Origin: Rhodospirillaceae bacterium SYSU D60007
GTDB lineage: Bacteria > Pseudomonadota > Alphaproteobacteria > Reyranellales > Reyranellaceae
Direction of reading: 5' to 3'
NCBI GenBank assembly: GCA_003574685.1
Contig: QOCQ01000008.1
Span: 1-64,000, forward strand
Length of the DNA stretch: 64,000 nt
Shown here: positions 40,413 to 49,842 of the stretch, piece by piece
Numbering within the stretch: the stretch's first letter is position 1
Layout: every line of letters begins with the position of its first letter
Position numbers and translations under genes: made by a program
The notes under the pieces: model-generated
What the model saw: only the letters and a program-made list of their open reading frames with translations
The model's database searches: none
What the model was told of the DNA's origin: nothing

Positions 40413-41663
40413 CTACCCCTCCGCGGCGCCTTCCAGCAGCTTCACCTTGTAACCGTGGCTGGCGAGCGCCTCCATGATCTCCCGCACATGGGCGCGGTCG
40501 CGCGTCTCCAGGATGATGTCGAGCTCGGCGCCCTTGGCGGCGACGCCGCCAAACAGGCGCTGGTGCTGCACCTCGATGATATTGCCGCCGGTAAGGCCGA
40601 TCTGCGTGGCCACGGCCGCGAGCGCGCCGGGTCGGTCATTGATCTTGATGCGCAGGCGCACGATGCGGCCGTCGCGCACCAGCCCTCGCATCAGGATCGA
40701 GGCCAGCAGCCGGGTGTCGATATTGCCGCCAGTCAGCACGACGCCGACGGTGCGGCCGGCGAAGGCCTCGCGTTGCGCCAGGATGGCGGCCAGCCCGGCG
40801 GCGCCGGCGCCCTCGGTGACGGTCTTCTCGATTTCGAGGAACATCACGATGGCGCGCTCGATGTGCTCCTCGTCGACCAGCACCACCTCGTCGACCAGCC
40901 GCCGGCAGATCGCCATGGGCAGCGCACCAGTGTCGCGTACCGCGATGCCCTCGGCGATGGTTTCGCCGCCTACCGTCACGGGCTGGCCGTGCAGGTGTTG
41001 GTAGAGCGCGGGATAGCCTGCCGTCTCGACACCGACCATGCGTATGGCAGGCGTGATTGCCTTTGCGGCCACGGCGCAGCCCGAGATCAGCCCGGCGCCG
41101 CCTACCGGCACCACCAGCGTGTCAATGCCGGGCGCGTCCTGCAGCATCTCCAGCGCTACCGTGCCCTGGCCGGCCACGATCGCGGGATCATCGTAGGGAT
41201 GGACGAACACCAGCCCCTCGGCCTGCGCCAGGCGGCGCGCCTCGTCGCCGGCTTCGGCCAGCGTATCGCCGTGCAGCACCACGCGGGCGCCATGGCCCTG
41301 CGTGTGGCGCACCTTGGTGTAGGGCGTGAACGAGGGCATCACGATGGTCGCGGGGATGCCGAGCTTGCCGGCATGATAGGCGACGCCCTGCGCATGGTTG
41401 CCGGCCGACATGGCGATTACGCCGCGACGGCGCTCCTCGGCTGACAGGCCGGCCAGCTTCACCAGCGCGCCGCGCTCCTTGAAGGAGGCGGTGAATTGCA
41501 GGTTCTCGAACTTGACCCAGACGGTGCAGCCCAGCTCCTGCGACAGCGTACGCGAAAGCAGAGTCGGCGTACGCGCCACGCGTCCGGCCAGCAGACCCGC
41601 CGCAGCCTCGATATCAGCGAAGCTGACGACGGGCGTTTGGGTAGTGGTCGGGGTGTCCTTCAT
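40413..41663 (-). CDS. ilvA: Threonine ammonia-lyase with ACT domain
   Basis: A PLP-dependent enzyme of 416 residues that deaminates threonine to 2-oxobutanoate, the first step towards isoleucine. Lys62 in FTASFKERGA binds PLP, and GTGPVSAGNHAQGVAYHAGKLG-type glycine loop reads SAGNHAQGVAYHA here. A single C-terminal ACT domain starts near residue 335 (RIVRLRIKINDRPGALAAVA), so it may be feedback-regulated. Short catabolic TdcB lacks this domain; the two-ACT IlvA has one more. Overlap of its ATG with the preceding CoA-transferase stop (ATGA) indicates translational coupling. Confidence 0.88.
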   Translation of the reverse strand: MKDTPTTTQTPVVSFADIEAAAGLLAGRVARTPTLLSRTLSQELGCTVWVKFENLQFTASFKERGALVKLAGLSAEERRRGVIAMSAGNHAQGVAYHAGKLGIPATIVMPSFTPYTKVRHTQGHGARVVLHGDTLAEAGDEARRLAQAEGLVFVHPYDDPAIVAGQGTVALEMLQDAPGIDTLVVPVGGAGLISGCAVAAKAITPAIRMVGVETAGYPALYQHLHGQPVTVGGETIAEGIAVRDTGALPMAICRRLVDEVVLVDEEHIERAIVMFLEIEKTVTEGAGAAGLAAILAQREAFAGRTVGVVLTGGNIDTRLLASILMRGLVRDGRIVRLRIKINDRPGALAAVATQIGLTGGNIIEVQHQRLFGGVAAKGAELDIILETRDRAHVREIMEALASHGYKVKLLEGAAEG

Positions 41664-42868
41664 GACTGCGCCCTGGAGGGATCGACCATCGCGCCCTTGC
41701 GTTTGAGCGCGCGGATGTCGTCCTCGGCTACGCCTGCTTCACGCAGCACGGCGGCCGAATCTTCGCCCAGCAGCGGCGCGCCGCGGCCCTGTGTTGAGGG
41801 GGTGGCGCTGAAGATGACGGGCGGCGCCAGTGTGGTGATCTCGCCTTCGCTATGGTGGCGCGTCTTCTGGAACAGGCCGCGCCATCTGAGATGCGGGTCG
41901 TCGAACAGGTCATCAAGGGATTTCACCGGCATGCACGGCACCTCGGCCGCTTCCAGCGCCGCCATCCATTCGGCCACCGTCTTCTGCGGCGCCAGGCTGT
42001 CGATCAGGGCGTAGAGCTCTTCGACATGCCGGCTGCGCTCGTTCATGGTCGCGAAACGGGGCTGCGCCATCACCTCGGGCTTTCCGGCAATCTCGAAGAA
42101 CCGCTGCCAGTGGCGGTCGGTGTAGGGCAGGATCGCCAGCCAGCCGTCGCTGGCGCGATAGGGCTTGCGGCTGCGGGTCAGCGCGCGCGGGTAGCCGAGC
42201 GGACCATCATCGCGGAACGTGCGCTCCCACAGATGCTCGAGCATCAGCCAGGTGGTCATGGTCTCGAACATCGGCACCTCGACCTTCTGGCCCTGGCCGG
42301 TGCGGACCTTATGCATCAGGGCGCAGAGCGCCGCATAGGCCAGGGTCAGCCCGACGGTCTTGTCGGCCATCACGGTGGGTGCATAGCGCGGGATGCCGTC
42401 GCCGGTCGCCATCAGCGAGGCCACGCCGGACAGGGCCTGGATCGCATCGTCGTAGGCGGGCAGATGGCCATAAGGGCCATCGGAGGTATAGCCGCAGGCG
42501 CCGACGTAGCAGATGCCCGGGTTGACTCGGCGGACCTCGTCGTAGCCGAGCCCCAGGCGGGCCATGGCCTGTGGCCGGATGGAGTAGATGAGGGCATCGG
42601 CACCAGCGATCACCTTCAGTAGCGCCGCGCGCGCGTCAGGCTGCTTCAGGTCCAGACACAGCGAACGCTTGCCCCGGTTGACGAACATATGATGGGCGCC
42701 CATGCCGGGATTGGCCTTGGAGGGACCCTGGTGGCGCGTGGTGTCGCCCTCTGGCGGCTCCACCTTGATCACCTCGGCGCCCTGCTCGGCCAGCAGCATT
42801 GTGGCGTAGGGACCCAGCGCCACTACGGTCATGTCCACGATCTTCAGCCCGTCCAGCGCACCCGGCAT
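41660..42868 (-). CDS. CaiB/BaiF family CoA transferase
   Basis: A second family III CoA transferase (402 residues). The N terminus (DGLKIVDMTVVALGPYATMLLAEQGAEVIKVEPPEGD) and FVNRGKRSLCLDLKQ are typical. The position of the formyl-CoA transferase catalytic Asp appears as Glu in KVEVPMFETMTTWLMLEHL, a subtype common in proteobacteria. The family moves CoA between carboxylic acids in carnitine, oxalate, benzylsuccinate or bile-acid metabolism; no substrate can be assigned. GGGAGA precedes the ATG at 42868. It overlaps ilvA by four bases, and is divergent from scoA, with which it may share control. Confidence 0.85.
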   Translation of the reverse strand: MPGALDGLKIVDMTVVALGPYATMLLAEQGAEVIKVEPPEGDTTRHQGPSKANPGMGAHHMFVNRGKRSLCLDLKQPDARAALLKVIAGADALIYSIRPQAMARLGLGYDEVRRVNPGICYVGACGYTSDGPYGHLPAYDDAIQALSGVASLMATGDGIPRYAPTVMADKTVGLTLAYAALCALMHKVRTGQGQKVEVPMFETMTTWLMLEHLWERTFRDDGPLGYPRALTRSRKPYRASDGWLAILPYTDRHWQRFFEIAGKPEVMAQPRFATMNERSRHVEELYALIDSLAPQKTVAEWMAALEAAEVPCMPVKSLDDLFDDPHLRWRGLFQKTRHHSEGEITTLAPPVIFSATPSTQGRGAPLLGEDSAAVLREAGVAEDDIRALKRKGAMVDPSRAQS

Positions 42869-42962
42869 TCTCTGTTCTCCCGACTTCCCGACGCCGGAGG
42901 ATGATGGCGGTGCGGGCATCCGAAGACGAGCACCAAGTTGGCCCGCGGCCGGGGCGCTCGCA

Positions 42963-42990
42963 TTGACTTCCCTTCGTTCCGCGCCATAAA
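42963..42990 (+). promoter_or_regulatory. Sigma-70-type promoter for scoAB
   Basis: TTGACT (42963-42968) and CATAAA (42985-42990) are separated by 16 bases, about 45 bases before the scoA start. It is the clearest -35/-10 pair in the 166-base divergent gap that begins at the minus-strand CoA transferase start. Activity is inferred from sequence only. Confidence 0.5.
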
Positions 42991-43034
42991 ACCCGTGATG
43001 CAGCGCAGCATGCGCAAGAGGCACAGGTCCCGAT

Positions 43035-43739
43035 ATGGCGAACAAGGTCTACAAGGACGCCAAATCCGCGCTCGAAGGCGTGGTCCGCGACGGCATGATG
43101 GTCATGTGCGGCGGCTTTGGGCTTTGCGGCATCCCGGAGAAGCTGATCCTGGCGCTGCGCGACTCCGGCGTGAAGAACCTGACCTGCGTCAGCAATAACG
43201 CGGGCGTCGACGGGGCCGGGCTCGGATTGCTGCTCGAAACGCGGCAGATCAAAAAGATGATTTCGTCCTATGTCGGCGAGAACAAGATCTTCGCCCAGCA
43301 ATACCTGGCGGGGGAGCTGGAGCTGGAGTTCAATCCGCAGGGCACCATGTCGGAGCGGATTCGTGCCGGCGGTGCAGGCATCCCTGCGTTCTTCACGCCC
43401 ACCGGCGTCGGCACCATCATCGCCGAAGGCAAGGAAGTGCGCGAGTTCAACGGCCGCAGCTACGTGATGGAAACCGGCCTGTTCGCCGACCTGTCGCTGG
43501 TGAAGGCATGGAAAGCCGATACCGCCGGCAATCTCGTCTATCGCAAGGCAGCGCGGAACTTCAATCCGATGATGGCCACGGCCGCGCGCATCACCATCGC
43601 CGAAGTCGAGGAGGTCGTACCGGCCGGCGCCATCGACCCGGACCACGTGCACACGCCCGGCATCTTCGTGAAGCGGCTGATCTGTGGCGCGCCCTACGAG
43701 AAGAAGATCGAGCAGCGTACGATCCGCAAGGCGGCGTGA
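43035..43739 (+). CDS. scoA: Succinyl-CoA:3-ketoacid CoA-transferase subunit A
   Basis: The alpha half of a family I CoA transferase that activates acetoacetate with succinyl-CoA in ketone-body use. It has 234 residues and the motif [19 protein letters not shown], followed by [17 protein letters not shown] and [16 protein letters not shown]. The catalytic Glu is in subunit B. It is followed by scoB after a 43-base gap with a good ribosome site. Divergent from the CaiB-type transferase. The family includes other keto acid transferases, but the sequence fits SCOT best. Confidence 0.9.
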   Translation: MANKVYKDAKSALEGVVRDGMMVMCGGFGLCGIPEKLILALRDSGVKNLTCVSNNAGVDGAGLGLLLETRQIKKMISSYVGENKIFAQQYLAGELELEFNPQGTMSERIRAGGAGIPAFFTPTGVGTIIAEGKEVREFNGRSYVMETGLFADLSLVKAWKADTAGNLVYRKAARNFNPMMATAARITIAEVEEVVPAGAIDPDHVHTPGIFVKRLICGAPYEKKIEQRTIRKAA

Positions 43740-43782
43740 CGGCGACCGGCTGATTTCGCCGGCAACATTCAAGGAGGCAGAC

Positions 43783-44442
43783 ATGGCCTGGAATCGCGAC
43801 CAGATCGCAGCCCGCGCCGCCAGGGAGCTGCAGGACGGATTCTACGTGAACCTCGGTATCGGCATCCCGACCCTGGTGTCGAACTACGTGCCCGAGGACA
43901 TGGACGTGACGCTGCAAAGCGAGAACGGCATGCTGGGTGTGGGGCCTTTCCCGCTGGAGAACGAGGTTGATCCCGACATCATCAATGCCGGCAAGCAGAC
44001 CGTCACTGAAGTCAAGGGAACGGCCTACTTCTCCTCGGCCGACTCCTTTGCGATGATCCGCGGCGGCCATATCGACCTGTCGATCCTGGGCGCGATGGAA
44101 GTGGCCGAGAATGGCGATCTCGCCAACTGGATGATCCCCGGCAAGATGGTCAAGGGCATGGGCGGCGCCATGGATCTCGTGGCCGGGGTCAAGCGCGTCA
44201 TTGTCGTGATGGAGCATGTCTCCAAGGACGGGCAGTCGAAGCTTCTGAAAAAATGCACCCTGCCGCTGACCGGCGCGCGCGTCGTCGACCGGGTAATCAC
44301 CGAGCTGGGCGTATTCGATGTCGACAAGCACGGCGACGGCGGTGTGACGCTCGTTGAGCTGGCTGACGGTGTGAGCGTCGACGAGGTCAAGGCCAAGACC
44401 CAGGCAAAGCTGGCGGTAGGTGCGGGGGTGAAGGCGGCCTGA
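43783..44442 (+). CDS. scoB: Succinyl-CoA:3-ketoacid CoA-transferase subunit B
   Basis: The beta half (219 residues) of the same enzyme. Catalytic Glu47 is in [14 protein letters not shown], and [15 protein letters not shown] and MKG-type [19 protein letters not shown] are conserved. AAGGAGG is seven bases before the ATG at 43783; the longer frame from 43684 overlaps scoA and is not supported. With scoA and the following SRPBCC gene (19-base gap) it appears to be one transcript. Confidence 0.92.
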   Translation: MAWNRDQIAARAARELQDGFYVNLGIGIPTLVSNYVPEDMDVTLQSENGMLGVGPFPLENEVDPDIINAGKQTVTEVKGTAYFSSADSFAMIRGGHIDLSILGAMEVAENGDLANWMIPGKMVKGMGGAMDLVAGVKRVIVVMEHVSKDGQSKLLKKCTLPLTGARVVDRVITELGVFDVDKHGDGGVTLVELADGVSVDEVKAKTQAKLAVGAGVKAA

Positions 44443-44460
44443 ACCGCCCCTGGCGCATCC

Positions 44461-44901
44461 ATGTTCCAGCGCCACATCGAGACCGCCATCGACATCATGG
44501 CGCCGCCGGAGCGCGTCTGGAGCATTCTCACCGATTTCCCGGCCTATCCCTCGTGGAATCCTTTCATCGTCTCGGCCTATGGCAAGGCGGCCGCCGGGGC
44601 TTGGCTCGAGGTGCACATCCAGCCACCCGGCAAGCGCGCCCTGATGTTCCGGCCCACCGTTCTCGTGGCCGAGCCGGACCGCGAACTGCGCTGGCGCGGG
44701 CGGCTGCTGGTGCCCGGCCTGTTCGACGGCGAGCACTTCTTCCGAATCGAGGACCGCAGCGGGACCGTGCATTTCATTCAGGGAGAGACGTTCTCCGGCC
44801 TGCTGGTCGGGCTGGTGCGCGGTACGCTCAACGCCACGCGAACCGGACTTGAAGCGATGAACGCGGCCCTGAAGGAGCGCGCCGAAAGGTCACGGGCCTG
44901 A
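44461..44901 (+). CDS. SRPBCC (START-like) domain protein
   Basis: A 146-residue single-domain protein with the helix-grip fold that binds lipids, polyketides or other hydrophobic ligands. It begins FQRHIETAIDIMAPPERVWSIL, then FPAYPSWNPFI, the usual polyketide-cyclase/dehydrase-like N terminus, and ends with the long C-terminal helix (LNATRTGLEAMNAALKERAE). No signal peptide. It follows scoB by 18 bases, so a role in the same CoA or ketoacid metabolism is possible but unproven. A GC-rich palindrome follows the stop (44904-44919). Confidence 0.8.
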   Translation: MFQRHIETAIDIMAPPERVWSILTDFPAYPSWNPFIVSAYGKAAAGAWLEVHIQPPGKRALMFRPTVLVAEPDRELRWRGRLLVPGLFDGEHFFRIEDRSGTVHFIQGETFSGLLVGLVRGTLNATRTGLEAMNAALKERAERSRA

Positions 44902-45005
44902 GAGCCCTGCCGGCAGGGCATGGCCACTCGCGGAAATTCGCGCTAGGGTGACGATTGGCGGTTCCGGGCGCCGGAGGGCGCCGGAAAGTCACGGGATCAA
45001 GCGCG

Positions 45006-48000
45006 GTGGGCATCTACGACCTCTGTATCCGTCGCCCGGTGTTCGCCACCGTGCTCAGCCTCATGCTGGTGCTGCTGGGCGTAGTGTCCTTCCAGCGTCT
45101 CGCGGTGCGCGAGTACCCCAACATCGACGAGCCGATCGTCTCGATCCAGACAGTCTACCGCGGCGCCAGCCCGGAGATCATCGAGGCGCAGGTGACCCAG
45201 GTGCTGGAGGAGTCGATCGCCGGCATCGAGGGCATCGACGTGCTCACCTCCAAGAGCCGGCCGGAGCAGAGCAACATCACGGTGCGCTTCCGGCTGGGAG
45301 TAGACCCTGATGTCGCCGCGAGCGATGTACGCGACCGGGTGGCTCGCGTGCGGCGCAAATTGCCGGACGAGATCGAGGAGCCGGTGATCGCAAAGGTCGA
45401 GGCGGACGCACGGCCGATCATGTTCCTGCCTTTCACCAGCTCGCGTCACACGACACTGGAAATCTCCGACTATGCCGACCGCTATGTGAAGCCGGAGCTG
45501 CAGAACCTGCCCGGCGTATCGGGCATCAACATCTATGGCGAACGCCGCTACTCGATGCGCATCTGGATAGACCGTACGCGGCTTGCCGCCTACGGGCTGA
45601 CCGTGCAGGACATCGAGAGCGCGCTGCGCCAGCAGAACGTCGAGATTCCTTCCGGGCGGATCGAGAGCATCGACCGGGAGTTCACGATTCTGTCGCGCAC
45701 CGGCCTGGTAACGCCCGCGGAATTCGAGCGGATCATCGTCAAGCAGTCGTCCGGTTTCCTGGTGCGGCTTGGCGACGTGGCACGGGCGGAGATCGGCGCC
45801 GTCGATGAGCGGCGTACCACCCGCTACAACGGCCACACGGCCGTCACGCTCGGCATCGTCAAACAGGCGACCGCCAATCCGCTGGAGGTTGCGCGGGCGG
45901 TACGCGAGCGGCTGCCAGATCTGCGCGAACGTCTTCCGGAGGGCATGCAGATCGATGTCGCTTACGACACCTCGGTGTTCATCGAAGAGTCCATAAAGTC
46001 GGTATTCTGGACGATACTCGAGGCGCTGGGGCTGGTGGTCATCGTCATCCTTATTTTCCTGCGGTCAGTGCGCGCGTCGCTCATTCCGCTGGTGACCATC
46101 CCGGTGTCGCTGATCGGTACGTTCACGATCATGTTCGCGCTCGGCTTCACTGTGAACACGCTGACCCTGCTCGCGATGGTGCTGGCGATCGGTCTGGTCG
46201 TCGATGATGCGATCGTGGTGCTGGAAAATGTGCATCGCCATATCGAGGAGGGCATGCGGCCGATACAGGCGGCCGTTAAGGGCACGGGCGAGATCGTATT
46301 CGCTGTCGTGGCTATGACCCTGACCCTGGTGGCAGTTTATGCGCCGGTGGCCTTCACGCCGGGCCGTACCGGCACATTGTTCATCGAATTCGCGCTCACG
46401 CTGGCGGGGGCCGTGCTGATCTCCGGCTTCATCGCACTGACGCTGACACCGATGATGTGCTCGCGGCTGCTGCGGGAGCACGAGTCGCATGGGCGCTTGT
46501 ACAATCTGCTGGAACGGGGGTTTGACGGGCTCGCACGCGGCTATCGCAGCGCGTTGACGGCGGCCCTCGCCGCGCGCCCTGTGATCGTGCTGCTGCTGCT
46601 GGGCACGATCGGCGGCGGCGCCTTGCTCTATGCCAACCTGAAATCCGAGCTGTCGCCCGTCGAGGACCGCGGCGTGCTGCTGGTGATCGGCACGGCGCCG
46701 GAGGGAGCGACCATCGACTATTCGAGTCGATACGCGCAGGAATTCGAGCCGATCGGTCTCAGCCTGCCGGAAGTGCACTCGACCTATGCGGTTGCCGGCT
46801 CGCCGACGGTTACCGACGTGATCTCGTTCATGCGGCTGAAGCCGTGGAACGAGCGCGAACGCAAGCAGCAGGAGATCGCCGAATCGATCCGTCCGGCCGT
46901 AGACAAGATTGTCGGCGTGCGCGCCTTCGTGAACAACCCGCCGTCGCTGGGCCAGAGCTTCCGCAGCCGGCCGGTGGAGTTCGTCATTCTGAGCTCGCGG
47001 CCTTTCGAGGAAATCGAAGAGCAGGTCGAGCGCCTGATGAACGTGATTCGCGAGAATCCCGGGCTGACGGGGCTGGACCATGACCTGCGCCTCAACAAGC
47101 CGCAGATCGACATCCGCATGCAGCGGGACAAGATTGCCGATCTGGGCATCTCGGTGGAGGCGACCGGACGCACGCTGGAGACGCTGTTCGGCGGTCGCCA
47201 GGTGACCCGGTTCAACATGAACGGCAAGCAGTATGACGTCATCGTGCAGGTCGAGCGCGCCGATCGTCAGAACCCGCATGACCTGTCGCAGGTTTATGTC
47301 CGTGCGCGCGGCGGCGAGATGGTTCAGCTCTCCAACATCGTCGATGTCGGCGAGACGGTGGCGCCCAAGGAGCTGAACCGCTTCATGCAGCTTCGCTCGG
47401 TTACCATTACCGCCAATCTGGCGCCCGGATACTCGCTGGGCGAGGCGCTGGACTACCTCGAGCGGAAAGCCAGGGAGACGCTGCCGCGCGACTTCCAGAC
47501 CGACTATGACGGCTCATCGCGCGAGTTCAAGGAATCGGGCGCCAGCCTGATGATCGTGTTCCTGCTGGCTCTGACCTTCATTTTCCTGGTCCTGTCGGCG
47601 CAGTTCGAGAGCTTCTCCGATCCGCTGATCATCATGATCTCGGTGCCGCTCTCCATGACGGGCGCCTTTGCCGCGCTTATCCTCGCGGGCTGCACCCTGA
47701 ACATCTATAGCCAGATCGGCCTTGTCACCCTCATCGGCCTGATCACCAAGCACGGCATCCTGATTGTGGAATTCGCCAACCAGCGGCGCGAACGGCTGGG
47801 CGAAAGCATCCATCAGGCGGTGGTCGAGGCGGCCGTGATCCGCTTGCGGCCCATCCTGATGACCACCGGCGCCATGGTGCTGGGCGCCTTGCCGCTGGCG
47901 CTTGCCGGTGGCGCCGGTGCGGAAAGCCGGCACCAGATCGGCTGGGTGATCGTGGGCGGCATGACCTTCGGCACCGTGTTGACGCTGTTCGTCGTGCCGA

Positions 48001-48080
48001 CCGTCTACACCTTCCTGGCACGCCAGCGCCGCGCCAGCGAGGATATTGAAGCGGCGCCCGCGCACGCCAGTAGCGACTAG
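45006..48080 (+). CDS. RND-family efflux permease (HAE1-type)
   Basis: An inner-membrane proton-driven multidrug pump, 1024 residues from the GTG at 45006. It has the twelve-segment RND layout with two periplasmic loops. The proton-relay Asp pair is in GLVVDDAIVVLEN near residue 398, and the TM10 Lys in GLITKHGILIVEFANQ. An upstream TTG at 44955 is possible, but the GTG start matches the family opening VGIYDLCIRRPVFATVL. No membrane-fusion or outer-membrane partner gene is adjacent, so its partners are encoded elsewhere. Its TAG stop lies within the left terminal repeat of the MITE-like element, so the last residues may have been changed by that insertion. Confidence 0.88.
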   Translation: MGIYDLCIRRPVFATVLSLMLVLLGVVSFQRLAVREYPNIDEPIVSIQTVYRGASPEIIEAQVTQVLEESIAGIEGIDVLTSKSRPEQSNITVRFRLGVDPDVAASDVRDRVARVRRKLPDEIEEPVIAKVEADARPIMFLPFTSSRHTTLEISDYADRYVKPELQNLPGVSGINIYGERRYSMRIWIDRTRLAAYGLTVQDIESALRQQNVEIPSGRIESIDREFTILSRTGLVTPAEFERIIVKQSSGFLVRLGDVARAEIGAVDERRTTRYNGHTAVTLGIVKQATANPLEVARAVRERLPDLRERLPEGMQIDVAYDTSVFIEESIKSVFWTILEALGLVVIVILIFLRSVRASLIPLVTIPVSLIGTFTIMFALGFTVNTLTLLAMVLAIGLVVDDAIVVLENVHRHIEEGMRPIQAAVKGTGEIVFAVVAMTLTLVAVYAPVAFTPGRTGTLFIEFALTLAGAVLISGFIALTLTPMMCSRLLREHESHGRLYNLLERGFDGLARGYRSALTAALAARPVIVLLLLGTIGGGALLYANLKSELSPVEDRGVLLVIGTAPEGATIDYSSRYAQEFEPIGLSLPEVHSTYAVAGSPTVTDVISFMRLKPWNERERKQQEIAESIRPAVDKIVGVRAFVNNPPSLGQSFRSRPVEFVILSSRPFEEIEEQVERLMNVIRENPGLTGLDHDLRLNKPQIDIRMQRDKIADLGISVEATGRTLETLFGGRQVTRFNMNGKQYDVIVQVERADRQNPHDLSQVYVRARGGEMVQLSNIVDVGETVAPKELNRFMQLRSVTITANLAPGYSLGEALDYLERKARETLPRDFQTDYDGSSREFKESGASLMIVFLLALTFIFLVLSAQFESFSDPLIIMISVPLSMTGAFAALILAGCTLNIYSQIGLVTLIGLITKHGILIVEFANQRRERLGESIHQAVVEAAVIRLRPILMTTGAMVLGALPLALAGGAGAESRHQIGWVIVGGMTFGTVLTLFVVPTVYTFLARQRRASEDIEAAPAHASSD

Positions 48081-48232
48081 TGTGGTGGCCCGTAGATAAC
48101 TTCTGTCATCCCAAGCACCCCATCATCCCGAGCGCCAGCGAGGGATCTCCCGCGGCTTGAGGAACAGTGCGTCAACCGCTCTGGATGACGGGGAACACTG
48201 TAGGCAGAGGTAATTCTGGAACACCACACTAG
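48077..48232. mobile_element. MITE-like element with terminal inverted repeats
   Basis: About 156 bases bounded by perfect 11-base inverted repeats, CTAGTGTGGTG (48077-48087) and CACCACACTAG (48222-48232). The similarity extends inwards to about 25 bases (48080-48105 against 48205-48229), imperfectly. Both ends contain a TA dinucleotide, compatible with a TA target duplication. The interior holds a segment around 48124-48155 resembling the common dispersed repeat 'ATCCCGAGCG-AGCGAGGGATC'. No transposase is inside. It fills the gap between the RND and MFS genes and provides the RND stop codon. Confidence 0.6.
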
Positions 48233-48245
48233 CCAGGGTCCGCTC

Positions 48246-49778
48246 TCAGACGTGCCGCGCCCGGGCACGGCCGGCGACGAACAGGATGACGGGTACGGCC
48301 AGGGCGGAGGCCAGCGTGTACATGCCGAAGGCATTGAGATAGCCGATCATCGCTGCCTGACGGTTGATCTCCTTCGCCAGCCGCGCCAGTCCGGTGACGG
48401 AGTCGATGGACCAGCCGCCGGTCACGACAGGCAGCGACAGCACGGGATTGAACGGGTTGATCAGTTCGACCATGCGGCCATAGTTGGCGCCGGTCGCGCG
48501 CACGATTTCGGCCACGCAGAACGAGATGAAGAAGCTTGAGCCGATATTGCGCAGCAGATGATAGACGGCGGTGGTTTCCGCGAGATGGCGCGTCTCGATC
48601 GTGGCGAAGGTGGCGAGCGTCAGCGGCACCCAGATCACGCCGACTGCGATCCCTTGCAGCACGCTGTTCGCCATCAAGGTGCCCATGTCCACTTCGAGGT
48701 TGATGTTCATCAGCCACAGGCCTGAAGCGACCTGCAGGCCGAAGCCGCCGATCAGCCCGATGCGCGGATCGAGCCTGCCGATGAAGATGGTCAGGAAGAA
48801 CCCGAACGTCGCGCCGACGCCGCGGGCGGCGATCACCTCGCCGATGAGCCGGTCCGGAAATCCCGCGTGCTGCTGCAGCAGCGGAGGCAGCAGCACCATG
48901 GGCGTGAAATTCAACATGCCGTAGATCGCCACCAGGATCAGGCCCAGCGCATAGTTGCGATCCAGCAGCAAGCGCAGGTTCAGAAACGGTGACTTCGCGG
49001 TCAGGCTATGCGCCAGGAAGACATAGAAGGCAAGCCCCGCGACCAGGGCTTCGATGACGATCTCGGGCGATTCGAACCAGTCAAGACGCTGGCCCCGCGA
49101 GAGCACAAGCTGCACGCCGGCAATGGCCACCGACAGCGACAGGAAACCAGTCCAGTCCAGTGTCGTGCGTCCTGTGGGGGCGTCCGGAGGCAGGGTGAGC
49201 CGCAAGCCGACGAATGACAGCAGCCCCACCGGCACCACCATGTAGAACGCCCAGCGCCAGCTATAGAGCTCGGACAGCAGCCCGCCCACCGTCGGTCCGA
49301 TGACGGGGCCGATCACGACAGCCATGCCGAAGATCGACGTGACCATCCCAGCCTGGCGCTTGGGGAAGCTGTCCAGCAGGATGGTCTGCGACAGGGGAAT
49401 CACCGGCGCGCCCAAGCCGCCCTGCAGAATGCGCCACAGCACCAGGGCTTCCAGCGACTCGGCAGCGCCGCACAGGAAGGTCATGGCCGAGAAGGCAAAC
49501 ACCGACCACACCATCACATTGCGCCGGCCGAAGCGCGCAACCAGCCAGCCCGTCATCGGCGTCACCACGGCGGTGGCCAGGATATTGAACGTCATCGCCC
49601 AGGCGATCTCGTCCTGGGTGGCCGACATGGCGCCCTGCATCTGCGGCAGCAGGGTCGAGGCGATCAGCAGGGTTGTGGCGTAGAGCGTCGAGCCCAGCAT
49701 AACCGCCACCAGGATCATGACCCGCCGGCCCAGCGAAAAAGCCGGGGGCGGCTCTGCAACGGCGGCGCTTGCGGTCAT
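48246..49778 (-). CDS. DHA2-family MFS drug exporter (EmrB-like)
   Basis: A 510-residue, 14-segment major-facilitator exporter of the drug:H+ antiporter-2 family. Motif A appears as GWLVARFGRRNVMVWS, and motif C as GMAVVIGPVIGPTVGGLLSE near residues 155-174. With the EmrA-like adaptor 520 bases away it should form an emrAB-type pump exporting hydrophobic compounds through an outer-membrane channel. It is divergent from marR-emrA across a 64-base AT-rich gap that probably holds the operator. Substrate unknown. Confidence 0.9.
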   Translation of the reverse strand: MTASAAVAEPPPAFSLGRRVMILVAVMLGSTLYATTLLIASTLLPQMQGAMSATQDEIAWAMTFNILATAVVTPMTGWLVARFGRRNVMVWSVFAFSAMTFLCGAAESLEALVLWRILQGGLGAPVIPLSQTILLDSFPKRQAGMVTSIFGMAVVIGPVIGPTVGGLLSELYSWRWAFYMVVPVGLLSFVGLRLTLPPDAPTGRTTLDWTGFLSLSVAIAGVQLVLSRGQRLDWFESPEIVIEALVAGLAFYVFLAHSLTAKSPFLNLRLLLDRNYALGLILVAIYGMLNFTPMVLLPPLLQQHAGFPDRLIGEVIAARGVGATFGFFLTIFIGRLDPRIGLIGGFGLQVASGLWLMNINLEVDMGTLMANSVLQGIAVGVIWVPLTLATFATIETRHLAETTAVYHLLRNIGSSFFISFCVAEIVRATGANYGRMVELINPFNPVLSLPVVTGGWSIDSVTGLARLAKEINRQAAMIGYLNAFGMYTLASALAVPVILFVAGRARARHV

Positions 49779-49842
49779 CGTCGGCGAGATAGTAAATTAG
49801 TCAATAGTAACCCAGCTTACCAATTAGATCGAGGGATTTGCC
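49779..49842. promoter_or_regulatory. Shared promoter/operator between emrB-like and marR genes
   Basis: This AT-rich 64-base gap stands out from the GC-rich surroundings. TAGTAA occurs at 49790-49795 and 49805-49810 (15-base spacing), and GTAA-N6-TTAC pairs the second copy with TTACCA at 49817-49822. Such a repeat cluster between divergent promoters is a likely MarR binding region. Exact promoter elements are not clear. Confidence 0.5.

Noticed and set aside
44904-44919. GCCCTGCCGGCAGGGC palindrome as a terminator
   Set aside because: The loop would be too short, there is no T-run, and such GC-rich palindromes are common at this base composition.
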